A stretch of 14,591 nucleotides of DNA. Source: Ruminococcus sp. UBA4350 (GTDB lineage: Bacteria; Bacillota; Clostridia; Oscillospirales; Ruminococcaceae). Shown piece after piece: positions 1-8,361 of the stretch. The notes under the pieces are model-generated. The model saw only the letters and a program-made list of their open reading frames with translations. It made no database searches and was not told where the DNA came from. Each line of letters begins with the position of its first letter. Position 1 is the stretch's first letter. Location: positions 2,200-16,790 of the forward strand of contig DGSY01000123.1 in NCBI GenBank assembly GCA_002394125.1, given 5' to 3'. A program made the position numbers and the translations under genes.

Positions 1-1484
1 ATCCGCTGCCGCTGCCGGAGCTGATCGTATTCGCTCTGCATCCGATTGACGGCGTCCTGCGCCTGCTGGAATTTCTGCTCACGGATCCCCGCAAGCTGCC
101 GGAATCCGCTGAGACGGTTCTGCTGCTCGCTGACCTTATCCGCGGCCGCACCGATCTGCTTTTCCAGCTTCTGTTCCTCTTTATCATAGGAGCGCAGACG
201 CTCTGCAACGGAGGAACCGTCCGATTCCCCGCGGCGGATCGTCTCCGCATTTTCCGCAATATCATGCTCAATGCCCTGGATCCGGACACGGTGCGCATTC
301 TGCTGCAAATACATTTCCCGCAGTGCGCTGTCCTGCTCACTGATCGCACCGTCCTGTGCGGATTCCTGCGCGCTCATCGCAGAGAGCTGCTGCACCTGCG
401 CTTCGATCTCCTGATCGAGGACGGTCTGTCTGCCGATGAGCGTTTTCAGGTATGCATCCTGCTCCGAGAGCTTCTGCTCCCACGAATCGCCGGATTCGAG
501 CAGCTCTGCGAGCTGTGCTTCGATCTCCGCGATCCTGTCATTGCTGTGGCGGATCTCCGTCTCGCAGACCGCAATGCCTGCGGTCACACTCGCATTCTCC
601 TGCTCCGAAGCGACGATCTTGTTCTGGAGCGCTTCGATATCCACAGTTGCCTGCTGCATATCCTGAAAGGCGAGCGCGAGCTTTTCCTCACTGCGTTCCA
701 GATCGCTCTGCAAATTCTCATATTCCGCCGTGAGCTTCAAATAGTCATCAGAGAGCGATTGCAGCTGCGCAGACTGTTTGCTGAGCCGGTAGACCCAGAA
801 CGAGACCTCCAGCTTTTTGCGCTCCGCCGCCAGCACCAGATATTTCTCCGCCTTTTCCGCCTGCGATTTCAGCGGCCCGATGCGGCTTTCCAGCTCTGCG
901 GTGATATCGGTCAGGCGCACGAGATTGTCCTGTGCCTGCGAGAGCTTGCGCTCCGCCTCCTGCTTGCGGTAGCGGAATTTGGAGACACCTGCCGCCTCCT
1001 CGAAAATATCGCGGCGCTCATTCGATTTTGCACCGACGATCTCCGCGATTCTGCCCTGTCCGATGATTGCATAGCCGTCTCTGCCGAGGCCGGTGTCCAT
1101 GAACAGCTCGTTGATATCCTTCAGGCGGACATTCCTGCCGTTGATGAGATACTCGCTGTCGCCGCTGCGGTAGAGCCGCCGCGTGACCGCGACCTCCGGC
1201 TCCGGTTCGGCCAGCGCATGGTCACTGTTGTCGATCGTCAGCGTCACAGCGGCAAAGCCCATCTGCTTGCGCTTCGCCGTACCGGAAAAGATGACATCCT
1301 CCATGCTCTTGCCGCGCAGCTCCTTCGTGGACTGCTCGCCCAGCACCCAGCGGACGGCATCGCCGATATTGCTCTTGCCGCTGCCGTTCGGTCCGACGAC
1401 GGCGGTGAAGCCCTCGTCAAAGGTCAGCGTGATCTTGTCGGGGAATGATTTGAAGCCCTGCAGCTCCAGTGATTTTAAGTACAT
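1..1484 (-). CDS. smc: Chromosome segregation ATPase SMC, N-terminal part (cut by window edge)
   Basis: SMC is the long coiled-coil ATPase of the bacterial condensin complex (with ScpA and ScpB), which compacts and segregates the chromosome. Reading back from an ATG at 1484, the protein begins MYLKSLELQGFKSFPDK, the typical SMC N terminus. The Walker A motif GPNGSGKSN lies at residues 31-39, and the GRNVRLKDI and IIGQGRI (Q-loop) segments follow. After about residue 165 the protein becomes charged and Gln/Glu-rich coiled coil up to the window edge. About 494 codons are visible; the hinge, second coil and Walker B half lie outside. An AGGAG ribosome site (1496-1500) supports the start. It is the last visible gene of the plsX-rnc-smc cluster, separated from the gene upstream by 244 bp carrying a hairpin element. 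The reading frame stays open to base 1 with no sign of damage. Confidence 0.96.
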   Translation of the reverse strand, partial: MYLKSLELQGFKSFPDKITLTFDEGFTAVVGPNGSGKSNIGDAVRWVLGEQSTKELRGKSMEDVIFSGTAKRKQMGFAAVTLTIDNSDHALAEPEPEVAVTRRLYRSGDSEYLINGRNVRLKDINELFMDTGLGRDGYAIIGQGRIAEIVGAKSNERRDIFEEAAGVSKFRYRKQEAERKLSQAQDNLVRLTDITAELESRIGPLKSQAEKAEKYLVLAAERKKLEVSFWVYRLSKQSAQLQSLSDDYLKLTAEYENLQSDLERSEEKLALAFQDMQQATVDIEALQNKIVASEQENASVTAGIAVCETEIRHSNDRIAEIEAQLAELLESGDSWEQKLSEQDAYLKTLIGRQTVLDQEIEAQVQQLSAMSAQESAQDGAISEQDSALREMYLQQNAHRVRIQGIEHDIAENAETIRRGESDGSSVAERLRSYDKEEQKLEKQIGAAADKVSEQQNRLSGFRQLAGIREQKFQQAQDAVNRMQSEYDQLRQRQR

Positions 1485-1540
1485 GATCCAATGTTCTCCT
1501 GCGCGGGACGCTGCCCGCATCTATTCGGTATCTCCGATGG

Positions 1541-1607
1541 ATTTGAAATGGGGCTCTGCCCCATACACCGCCAAAGGGACATTGTCCCTTTGGAATCCCA
1601 TTTTCAG
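1541..1607. repeat. Short twin-hairpin palindromic element upstream of smc
   Basis: Two perfect hairpins sit side by side. ATGGGGC/GCCCCAT (1548-1554 with 1558-1564) has a 7-bp stem and a TCT loop. CCAAAGGGAC/GTCCCTTTGG (1571-1580 with 1584-1593) has a 10-bp stem and an ATT loop. The ends form an imperfect inverted repeat (TTTGAAATGGGG against TCCCATTTTCAG). This architecture is what short interspersed palindromic repeats (REP/MITE-like) look like. It lies in the untranslated gap before smc, so it could also shape or terminate the transcript, although neither hairpin is followed by a clear U tract. Whether it is multi-copy cannot be seen from one window. Confidence 0.5.
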
Positions 1608-1672
1608 AAAAGTAAGCAAATATGCACCTTTCGTTTGCAGCTCAAAGCGGGATTCTGAAATGTCCGGCATTT

Positions 1673-1700
1673 GCGCAGCAAACCCGACACAGCGCTGCGC
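1673..1700. other. Hairpin in the gap between the membrane protein gene and smc
   Basis: GCGCAGC (1673-1679) and GCTGCGC (1694-1700) form a perfect 7-bp stem around a 14-nt loop, just downstream of the stop of the 1729-2451 gene. No U run follows on the minus strand, so it is not a convincing intrinsic terminator. It may stabilise or process the message. I found no good promoter for smc in this gap. Confidence 0.3.
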
Positions 1701-1728
1701 GGGGAGCCGTCGTTATAATGCACTTTCA

Positions 1729-2451
1729 TCAGCCGCCGCTCTCCGCAAATGCAAAGGAGCCGATGATCTGCCGGATGATCCGCGGATCCTGCTCGCCTCT
1801 GACAAAGACAAACAGATCGCCGCTTCCGCTTTCCGAAAACATGGTGACGGTCACCGAATTTTCGCCGAGCATCCCGCTGCTGATATAGGCGGTGCCGCCG
1901 GGGATCTCCGTTTTTTCGGTTTCCTCAGTTTCCCAGCCGCCGTCCTTGATCTCGCAAAGCTCCGCAAAGACCTTCCGGTCATCGCCGCGCAGATGCAGCC
2001 CGTCCCAGACAGAAAGCGTATCCTTGCAGTAATAGAGCAGCGCATTGCCGGACGGTGCGCGGTACGGCTGACCGATCGTCTCAAAGTAATGCCGCAGCTG
2101 CGCTTCCGAAAAACCGTACGGCTCAAACGGATCGGTATCCGCAAGCGCACCCAGATCGCGGGGCGTTACAAAAATGCGCGTTTTTCCGTCCTTTCCGCAG
2201 AGGGCGCCGTCGCTGTTCTCCCCCAGCGTATAGTCTGCGGGGACAGAGACGCGCAGTCCGCGCAGCTCATATTCCTGAAAATCCTCCGGAACGGGGAGCG
2301 CTGCATACTGACCGACCGTCCGGCCGAGATTCTGATATTTCCATTTCATGTGCAGGCAGGTAAACAGCCCCGGAAGCCAGATCAGAATGACCGCCGCCGC
2401 GATCAGCAGCACACCGAGCACCGCCGCGCCGATCTTCCATGCAAGCCGCAC
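1729..2451 (-). CDS. Membrane-anchored protein of unknown function between rnc and smc
   Basis: I do not recognise this 240-residue protein. Its N terminus has two or three basic residues and then a long hydrophobic stretch (about residues 5-33, ending WLPGLF), predicting one membrane helix. The remaining roughly 200 residues are polar, presumably outside the cell, with no evident catalytic motif or lipobox. The C-terminal part (GGTAYISSGMLGENSVTVT, then DLFVFVRGEQDPRIIRQIIGSF) alternates hydrophobic strands like a small alpha/beta fold of the type seen in uncharacterised Firmicute surface proteins; that comparison is an impression only. The start is GTG at 2451, three bases after the rnc stop, with a weak AAAGG ribosome site. 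The first in-frame Met (residue 35) would lose the membrane segment. Tight coupling to rnc implies co-transcription and probably translational coupling. Confidence 0.8.
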   Translation of the reverse strand: MRLAWKIGAAVLGVLLIAAAVILIWLPGLFTCLHMKWKYQNLGRTVGQYAALPVPEDFQEYELRGLRVSVPADYTLGENSDGALCGKDGKTRIFVTPRDLGALADTDPFEPYGFSEAQLRHYFETIGQPYRAPSGNALLYYCKDTLSVWDGLHLRGDDRKVFAELCEIKDGGWETEETEKTEIPGGTAYISSGMLGENSVTVTMFSESGSGDLFVFVRGEQDPRIIRQIIGSFAFAESGG

Positions 2452-2454
2452 GGC

Positions 2455-3144
2455 TCAGACCTTTTCGCCCATGAGCATCAGCGCTTCCTTTGCCGCCATC
2501 TGCTCTGCGATCTTCTTGGATTTTCCGCTGCCTCTGCCGATCACATTGGAATTGAGGCGCACCTCCATGCGGAACTGCTTTGCGTGATCGGGGCCCTCCT
2601 CGCCGACCAGCACATATTCGACGCGCTCCTCCGGATTCTGCTGGATGACCTCCTGCAGGGCGGTCTTGTAATCGTGAAACGCCTCGGAGGGACGGTCAAA
2701 ATGCTCCGGCAGGAATTGCAGGATATACGGCGTGACGGCATCCATGCCGCCGTCAAGGAACATCGCCGCGATCACTGCCTCAAACGCATCGGAAAGGATC
2801 GAGGGACGCTCTCTGCCGCCGGATGCATCCTCGCCGTGGCCGAGCAGCAGATAATCGCCCAGCCCGATCTGCTTTGCCCATTCATAGAGCGATGTCTCGC
2901 AGACCAGCGATGCGCGGATCTTCGTCAGATCGCCCTCCGGCAGATGCGTGCAGCTGCGGAAAAGATGATTCGATACGACGATCGAAAGCACCGAATCGCC
3001 GAGAAATTCGAGCCGCTCATTGCAGTTGAGCGTGCGTTTTTCATTTGCATAGGATGAATGACAGAGCGCCTCCGTCAGAAGCGCCTGATTTTTGAAACGA
3101 TAGCCGATACGCTGTTCCAGTTCATTCTGCGGTCTGGATTCCAT
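2455..3144 (-). CDS. rnc: Ribonuclease III
   Basis: RNase III cuts double-stranded RNA, releasing rRNA precursors from the primary transcript and processing some mRNAs. The 229-residue protein has the family's normal length. The signature NERLEFLGDS is at residues 42-51, giving predicted metal-binding residues E43, E46 and D50, and the second acidic pair lies in the SDAFEAVIAA segment (D119, E122). A double-stranded-RNA-binding domain follows (about 158-228), ending GSGKSKKIAEQMAAKEALMLMG. The start is ATG at 3144 with a purine-rich AAAGGGGAG upstream. It lies 34 bp after plsX and 3 bp before the next gene, as in the common Firmicute plsX-(acpP)-rnc-smc order; acpP is not present here. All catalytic residues are intact. 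Confidence 0.97.
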   Translation of the reverse strand: MESRPQNELEQRIGYRFKNQALLTEALCHSSYANEKRTLNCNERLEFLGDSVLSIVVSNHLFRSCTHLPEGDLTKIRASLVCETSLYEWAKQIGLGDYLLLGHGEDASGGRERPSILSDAFEAVIAAMFLDGGMDAVTPYILQFLPEHFDRPSEAFHDYKTALQEVIQQNPEERVEYVLVGEEGPDHAKQFRMEVRLNSNVIGRGSGKSKKIAEQMAAKEALMLMGEKV

Positions 3145-3178
3145 CTCACCGACTCCCCTTTCCGATTCAGTATGTTTA

Positions 3179-4198
3179 TCAGGATTCGTCCGCGTCTGCT
3201 TCCTTCAGTGCGGCCTTCCGTGCGGCCAGCGCCTCGGAGATCGTCTCGCAGACCTTGCCGTCCACGCAGTTTTTCGCCTGCCGGATCGCATGGAAAAATG
3301 CCTCGCCGTCCGAGCTGCCGTGCGCCTTGATGACCGGCTTCTGAATGCCGAGCAGCACCGCGCCGCCGACCTTCTTATAATCAAACGAATCCTTGAAATC
3401 GGCGATCTTGTCCTTCATGAAGACTGCGCCGATCTTGCCGGCACCGGTGAACATTTCCTTGATCTTGCCGCCGAAGAATTTGCCGAGCCCCTCATAGAGC
3501 TTCAGCACGATATTGCCCGTGAAGCCGTCTGTGACCAGCACATCCGCATCGCCGGCGGGAATGTCGCGGGCTTCGATATTGCCGATGAAATTCAGCTCAT
3601 CCGCATCGAGCAGCTTATAGGCCTCCTGCTCCAGCTCTCTGCCCTTGCATTCCTCCGCGCCGTTGTTGATGATCGCAACACGCGGCGTCGGGATCTGCAT
3701 GACCTTGTCCATATAGACGCTGCCCATAATGCCGAACTGCTCCAGCATCTCCGGACGGCATTCGAGATTCGCGCCGCCGTCCATGAGGATCGCGTGGCCG
3801 GTGCCGGTCGGGAGCAGCGGTGCCATTGCAGCGCGCTTGATGCCCTTGATCCGGCGGGTGATCATGGTCGCGCCGACGAGCAGCGCGCCGGAATTGCCCG
3901 CAGAGACAAAGGCATCGCCCTCGCCGCTGCTGAGTGCCTGCAAACCGACCGACATGGAGCAGTTTTTCTTCGCCTTCATGATCGCCGTCGGCTGATCCTC
4001 CATTGTGATGACATCCTCTGCCGGCAGGATCGTGATGCCGTCAAGCGGGATCTGCTTCTCCGCAGCCGTCTGCCGGATCTTTGCCTCGTCGCCGCAGAGC
4101 ACGACGCTGACGCCAAGCTCCTTTACGGCTCTTGCCGCACCCTCCAGCGGGCTGAGCGGTGCAAAATCGCCGCCCATTGCATCCAAAATGATCTTCAT
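3179..4198 (-). CDS. plsX: Phosphate acyltransferase PlsX
   Basis: PlsX converts acyl-ACP to acyl-phosphate, which PlsY then uses to acylate glycerol-3-phosphate, the first step of membrane phospholipid synthesis in most Gram-positive bacteria. The protein begins MKIILDAMGGDFAP, the family's N-terminal signature. It carries SAGNSGALL (residues 99-107) and LMDGGANLECRPEMLEQFGIMG (about 138-159), matching the conserved PlsX blocks. At 339 residues it has the usual length. The open frame extends 55 codons further upstream, but the signature and a GAGGT ribosome site 8 bp upstream fix the start at the ATG at 4198. It begins 10 bp after the lipoprotein gene and is followed by rnc. In many Firmicutes plsX is controlled by FapR; no such operator is apparent here. 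Confidence 0.97.
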   Translation of the reverse strand: MKIILDAMGGDFAPLSPLEGAARAVKELGVSVVLCGDEAKIRQTAAEKQIPLDGITILPAEDVITMEDQPTAIMKAKKNCSMSVGLQALSSGEGDAFVSAGNSGALLVGATMITRRIKGIKRAAMAPLLPTGTGHAILMDGGANLECRPEMLEQFGIMGSVYMDKVMQIPTPRVAIINNGAEECKGRELEQEAYKLLDADELNFIGNIEARDIPAGDADVLVTDGFTGNIVLKLYEGLGKFFGGKIKEMFTGAGKIGAVFMKDKIADFKDSFDYKKVGGAVLLGIQKPVIKAHGSSDGEAFFHAIRQAKNCVDGKVCETISEALAARKAALKEADADES

Positions 4199-4208
4199 GA
4201 TTCTGACC

Positions 4209-4934
4209 TCACTTATTGTTGCGGCTGTGAATAATGATCGTATCCACAGTCCCGTTATTGCCTGAAAAAACGATGCGTATGCTTTCCGACTGACACTGCA
4301 CTCTGAAATGGCCGCTGCTGTCCGTCCCCTCATCCGCACCGATCTGCGCAGCAAGCTCGTCAAAGTCCGAGCCGATCGTCACGCAGTTGACGCTGACCGG
4401 GTAACGGTCTTTGCCCTCCTCTGTCGTCACCGTCCACTTTGCGCCGAGATCCAGATGATCCGGCACCTCGCTCGCCGGAATGCTGTCCGCCGCGAACGGC
4501 CGGAGCATCGTCAGCGCGGTGTCGTGCAGGATCAGATCGTCCGCGAAAAAGCTGTCCGCATAGGTCTCGTAATAGCCGGCATCGTCGCCCAGTGCCGCAT
4601 ATCCGCAGAGCAGCTCTGACAGACAGAACGGCATTTCGGCAGGCCTGCCCGATATGGACACGACCGGCAGAAGCGTTTCATCCGTCCAGCCGCCCGCCGG
4701 TATCGGTACCGGCCTGAGCGCCCATATCGCCTCGATCCGTTTGTCAGTCTCAGATTCGGCTTCGCTCTGCGTTTCGGCAGGCGTTTCTGTTTCCGCCGCA
4801 GTACTCTCATTCCGAACCGGATTTGTATGATGCGCAGTCGGCTCAAAAGCGGGTACGCTGCTTTCGGCGCAGCCGGCGAGTGACAGCAGACCTGCCGAAA
4901 GCAATGCAGCGGCGGTCATCCGTTGCTTTCTCAT
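4209..4934 (-). CDS. Predicted lipoprotein of unknown function, between trmFO and plsX
   Basis: This is a 241-residue predicted lipoprotein. The N terminus has MRKQR, a hydrophobic core (residues 8-20) and a lipobox LSLAGC with the acylated cysteine at residue 22. A Thr/Glu/Ser-rich low-complexity spacer (about 38-67) follows and would lift the C-terminal domain off the membrane. The folded part (about 68-241) holds WALRPVPIPAGGWTDE and a Cys-containing segment FCLSELLCGYAALGDDAGYYETYADSFF; I cannot assign a family. The start is ATG at 4934 with GGAGG 6 bp upstream. It lies 18 bp after the trmFO stop and 10 bp before plsX, so it is embedded in the operon. Envelope localisation is well supported by the lipobox; function is unknown. 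Confidence 0.85.
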   Translation of the reverse strand: MRKQRMTAAALLSAGLLSLAGCAESSVPAFEPTAHHTNPVRNESTAAETETPAETQSEAESETDKRIEAIWALRPVPIPAGGWTDETLLPVVSISGRPAEMPFCLSELLCGYAALGDDAGYYETYADSFFADDLILHDTALTMLRPFAADSIPASEVPDHLDLGAKWTVTTEEGKDRYPVSVNCVTIGSDFDELAAQIGADEGTDSSGHFRVQCQSESIRIVFSGNNGTVDTIIIHSRNNK

Positions 4935-4952
4935 CGGCGCCTCCGTTTCCGG

Positions 4953-6266
4953 TCAGCTGTTTTGCAGCACTGCATCCAGCGCCGCAAGCGCTCTTTCCGC
5001 ATAGGCCTGATACTTCCGCTGCTTGCCGTCCTTGCCGCGGAATTTGCCGTGCAGCATCGGCAGGATGCCCATGTTCGCGCCCATCGGCTGCAAATTCTCC
5101 TGATAGGGATCCGTGATATAGGCGGTCAGCGCGCCGAGCATCGTCTCACGCGGCAGGATCAGCGGTTCCTCACCCCTGATCTTCCGCGCAGCGTTCAGTC
5201 CGGCGAGAATGCCGCTGCCTGCGGATTCCATATAGCCCTCGACACCGGTCATCTGCCCCGCAAAGCGGATGCGCGGCTCGCTCCGGAGCGCATAGGACGC
5301 ATCCAGCAGCTTCGGGGAATCGAGGAAGCTGTTGCGGTGCATGACGCCGTAGCGCACGAACTCCGCATTCTCCAGCCCCGGAATCATCGAAAATACGCGC
5401 TTTTGCTCGCCCCATTTCAGATTCGTCTGGAATCCGACCAGATTCCAGAGCGTTCCCTCGCGGTTCTCCCTGCGGAGCTGCAAAACCGCATAGGGTCGCA
5501 GACCGGTATGCGGATCGGTCAGGCCGACCGGCTTCATCATGCCGTAGCGGATCGCGTCCTCGCCGCGCTTTGCCAGCACCTCGACCGGCATACAGCCCTC
5601 GTAGACGCGCAGCGCCTCCTGCTCAAAATCGTGCAGCGGCGCGGATTCCGCATGGATCAGCGCTTCATAGAATGCGAGGTATTCTTCCTTTGTCATCGGG
5701 CAGTTGATGTAATCCGCCGTGCCCTTGCCGTAGCGGGATGCGTAGAATGCGCGCTCCATGCTGATGCTCTCGCCCGTGACGATCGGCGCCGCCGCATCGT
5801 AAAAATACAGCGGTTTGCCGGTCAGCGCGGCGATCGGATCATGCAGCGCATCAGAGGTCAGCGGGCCGGTCGCGATGATGACCTCGCCAGCCGGAATCGC
5901 CGTGACCTCCTCATTGACAACTTCAATCAGCGGATGACTGCGGATCTTCTCCGTCACCGCAGCTGAAAACGCATCGCGGTCAACAGCCAGTGCGCCGCCC
6001 GCTTCGACCGCGCAGGCCTCCGCGCAGGGTACGAGCAGCGAGCCGAGCCGCCGCATCTCCTCCTTGAGCAGTCCGGCGGCGGAATCAATGCGCGATGCTT
6101 TCAGGGAATTCGAGCAGACCAGCTCCGCGAAATCCGGCGAATGATGCGCCGGAGAAAAGCGCTTCGGCTTCATCTCGCAGAGCGTGACCGATATCCCCGC
6201 CTGCGCAAGCGCCCATGCTGCCTCGCAGCCGGCCATGCCTGCGCCGACGACTGTGACCGCACTCAC
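4953..6266 (-). CDS. trmFO: Methylenetetrahydrofolate--tRNA-(uracil-5-)-methyltransferase TrmFO
   Basis: TrmFO is a flavoenzyme that makes ribothymidine at position 54 of the tRNA T-loop, taking the methylene group from 5,10-methylenetetrahydrofolate and using reduced FAD. The 437-residue protein opens with the FAD-binding motif VVGAGMAGCEAA (residues 6-17). CSNSLK at 51-56 and YEGCMPVE around C225 contain the two cysteines that correspond to C53 and C226 of the Bacillus subtilis enzyme. YINCP (186-190) and GVEGYMESAGSGILAGLNAAR are also typical. The start is GTG at 6266, which overlaps the topA TGA by four bases (GTGA), indicating translational coupling. The dprA-topA-trmFO order is conserved in Firmicutes; here xerC/codV does not follow and a lipoprotein gene does. 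Confidence 0.97.
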   Translation of the reverse strand: MSAVTVVGAGMAGCEAAWALAQAGISVTLCEMKPKRFSPAHHSPDFAELVCSNSLKASRIDSAAGLLKEEMRRLGSLLVPCAEACAVEAGGALAVDRDAFSAAVTEKIRSHPLIEVVNEEVTAIPAGEVIIATGPLTSDALHDPIAALTGKPLYFYDAAAPIVTGESISMERAFYASRYGKGTADYINCPMTKEEYLAFYEALIHAESAPLHDFEQEALRVYEGCMPVEVLAKRGEDAIRYGMMKPVGLTDPHTGLRPYAVLQLRRENREGTLWNLVGFQTNLKWGEQKRVFSMIPGLENAEFVRYGVMHRNSFLDSPKLLDASYALRSEPRIRFAGQMTGVEGYMESAGSGILAGLNAARKIRGEEPLILPRETMLGALTAYITDPYQENLQPMGANMGILPMLHGKFRGKDGKQRKYQAYAERALAALDAVLQNS

Positions 6267-8344
6267 AGCGGTCTCTCATAGCCGCAGTCCGGCTTTTCAC
6301 ATACGAGCTTGCCGGATCTGCCGCCCTTCTTGAACAGCGTATTCTTGCACTTCGGGCAGCGGTCCTCGACCGGTGTGCTCCATGTCATGAAGCTGCACTC
6401 CGGATAGCCCTCGCAGCCGTAAAAGCTGCGGCCCTTCTTCGATTTCTTCAGGATGATCTTCTTGCCGCAGAGCGGGCAGAAGCCCTTTGTCGGCGTGATG
6501 ATCTTCTTGGTATTGCGGCATTCCGGGAATCCGGAGCAGGCAAGGAATTTGCCGAAGCGTCCGATCTTGATGACCATTGGCTTGCCGCAGAGATCGCAGA
6601 CCTCATCGGTCTCCTCATCCGGCACGCGCAGCCGCTTGCCGTCCATTGCTTTCTCGGCATTTTCCAGCGTCTTTTCAAAATTGTCATAGAATTTCCGCAG
6701 CGACTCCACCCAGTCGGTCTGTCCCTGCTCCACGCCGTCGAGATCGCTCTCCATTTCGGCGGTGAATTTCACATCGACGATCTGCTTGAACTGCTCCTTC
6801 ATCAGCTCGGTCGTGACCTCTCCGAGCGAGGTCGGCTTGAGCTGCTTGCCGTCGCGCTCAACATACATTCTCGAAAGGATCGTGCCGACCGTCGCCGCAT
6901 AGGTACTCGGTCTGCCGATGCCGTTTTCCTCAAGCGCCTTGATGAGCGTCGCCTCGGTATAGCGGGAGGGCGGCTGCGTGAAGTGCTGGTTGCCGCCGAT
7001 CGACTTGACCTTCAGCGGATCGCCCTCGGTCAGCGGCGGCAGCTCCTTGTTGTCCTCATCGTTCTGTGCGCCGTCCTTGGCTTCCTCATAGAGCTTCGTA
7101 AAGCCGTCGAATTTCACGCTGTAGCCCGATGCGCGGAACAGACAGTTATTCGCAGTGATCTCCGCAGAGACCGTGTCGAGCTGACAGTTTGCCATCTGGC
7201 TTGCGATGAAGCGCTCCCAGATCAGCTTATAGAGCTTATACTGATCGGTCGTCAGGCTGTTTTTCACCTGATCCGGCGTCAGATTCGGCATGGTCGGACG
7301 GATCGCTTCATGCGCATCCTGTGCGCCCTTTTTCGTCTTGAAGTTGCGGGGCGATGCGGGGAGATACTGCTTGCCGTATGCGCCGCGGATATAATCCGCC
7401 GCTGCCGCCTTTGCTTCATCGGAAATGCGCAGGCTGTCGGTACGCATATAGGTAATGAGACCGACTGCGCCCATCTCCGGAATCTCCACGCCTTCGTAAA
7501 GCTCCTGCGCGGCCTTCATCGTGCGGCGCGCCTGAAATCCCATGCGGCGGGAGGCCTCCTGCTGGAGCGTCGAGGTGATGAACGGCGGCGCCGGCTGGCG
7601 GCTCGTGACGCGCTTTTTCACCGATTTTACGATGAAATCCGCGCCCTCCAGCGATTGCAGGATCGCATCCGCCTCTGCGCCGCTGGCAAGCTCGGCCTTT
7701 TTGCCGTCCACCTCTGCGAGATGCGCCGCAAAGACCTTGCGCGAGGATTTCGCGGTCAGCTTCGCGTCGATCGTCCAGTATTCACGCGGCTGGAATGCGC
7801 GGATCTCGTTTTCTCTGTCCACGACCAGACGCACCGCGACCGACTGCACTCTGCCGGCGGAAAGTCCTCTGCGGATCTTGCGCCAGAGGAACGGGCTGAG
7901 CTGATAGCCGACGATGCGGTCAAGGATGCGGCGCGCCTGCTGCGCATTGACCAGATCCAGATCAATTTTATGCGGATGCGACATACCCGCCTGCACGCCG
8001 GTCTTTGTGATCTCGTTGAATTCCACGCGGTTTTCCTGCGTGATATCCAGACCGAGGATCTGCGCCAGATGCCACGAGATCGCTTCTCCCTCGCGGTCAG
8101 GGTCCGTTGCGAGCCAGACGCGGCTGCTCTTTTTCGCCCGCGATTTGAGATCCTTGATGACGGCTTCCTTGTCCTTCATTTCGATATAGGTCGGCGTAAA
8201 ATCATGCTCAATATCCACACTGAGCTTCGATTTTTGCAGATCACGCACATGACCCATAGAGGCAACGACCTCAAAGCCGCTGCCCAGATATTTCTGAATG
8301 GTTTTGGCCTTTGCAGGCGACTCCACGATTACAAGTTCTGACAT
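6263..8344 (-). CDS. topA: DNA topoisomerase I (type IA)
   Basis: TopA relaxes negative supercoils by cutting one strand through a tyrosyl-5'-phosphate intermediate. The 693-residue protein begins MSELVIVESPAKAKTIQKYL. The TOPRIM acidic residues are E8 and DPDREGE (81-87), and the active-site tyrosine is Y299 in LITYMRTDS. The C terminus carries three four-cysteine zinc ribbons (about residues 583-609, 623-650 and 663-687), ending CGYERPL. The open frame extends 20 codons upstream, but AAGGA seven bases before the ATG at 8344, together with the family N terminus, fixes the start. The stop overlaps the trmFO start by four bases. The 78-bp gap after dprA contains two hairpins. Nothing is missing from the catalytic core. 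Confidence 0.98.
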   Translation of the reverse strand: MSELVIVESPAKAKTIQKYLGSGFEVVASMGHVRDLQKSKLSVDIEHDFTPTYIEMKDKEAVIKDLKSRAKKSSRVWLATDPDREGEAISWHLAQILGLDITQENRVEFNEITKTGVQAGMSHPHKIDLDLVNAQQARRILDRIVGYQLSPFLWRKIRRGLSAGRVQSVAVRLVVDRENEIRAFQPREYWTIDAKLTAKSSRKVFAAHLAEVDGKKAELASGAEADAILQSLEGADFIVKSVKKRVTSRQPAPPFITSTLQQEASRRMGFQARRTMKAAQELYEGVEIPEMGAVGLITYMRTDSLRISDEAKAAAADYIRGAYGKQYLPASPRNFKTKKGAQDAHEAIRPTMPNLTPDQVKNSLTTDQYKLYKLIWERFIASQMANCQLDTVSAEITANNCLFRASGYSVKFDGFTKLYEEAKDGAQNDEDNKELPPLTEGDPLKVKSIGGNQHFTQPPSRYTEATLIKALEENGIGRPSTYAATVGTILSRMYVERDGKQLKPTSLGEVTTELMKEQFKQIVDVKFTAEMESDLDGVEQGQTDWVESLRKFYDNFEKTLENAEKAMDGKRLRVPDEETDEVCDLCGKPMVIKIGRFGKFLACSGFPECRNTKKIITPTKGFCPLCGKKIILKKSKKGRSFYGCEGYPECSFMTWSTPVEDRCPKCKNTLFKKGGRSGKLVCEKPDCGYERPL

Positions 8345-8361
8345 ATCTCTATCCTTCCCGT

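Noticed and set aside
264..1448. A 394-codon open frame on the plus strand across smc
   Set aside because: It is antisense to a clear SMC protein with an intact Walker A motif. Its sequence is Arg/Leu/Ala-rich with no recognisable motif, as expected for an opposite-strand shadow in GC-rich DNA.
1183..3057. A 624-codon plus-strand open frame spanning smc, the membrane protein gene and rnc
   Set aside because: It overlaps three supported minus-strand genes, has no family motif or ribosome site, and crosses a hairpin element.
4199..4363. Longer plsX start adding 55 residues
   Set aside because: The extension overlaps the lipoprotein gene and lacks PlsX similarity; the family N terminus MKIILDAMGGD with its own ribosome site starts at 4198.
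6983..8341. A 452-codon plus-strand open frame opposite topA
   Set aside because: TopA is fully supported by its TOPRIM motif, active-site tyrosine and zinc ribbons; the antisense product looks like a random Arg/Leu-rich shadow.
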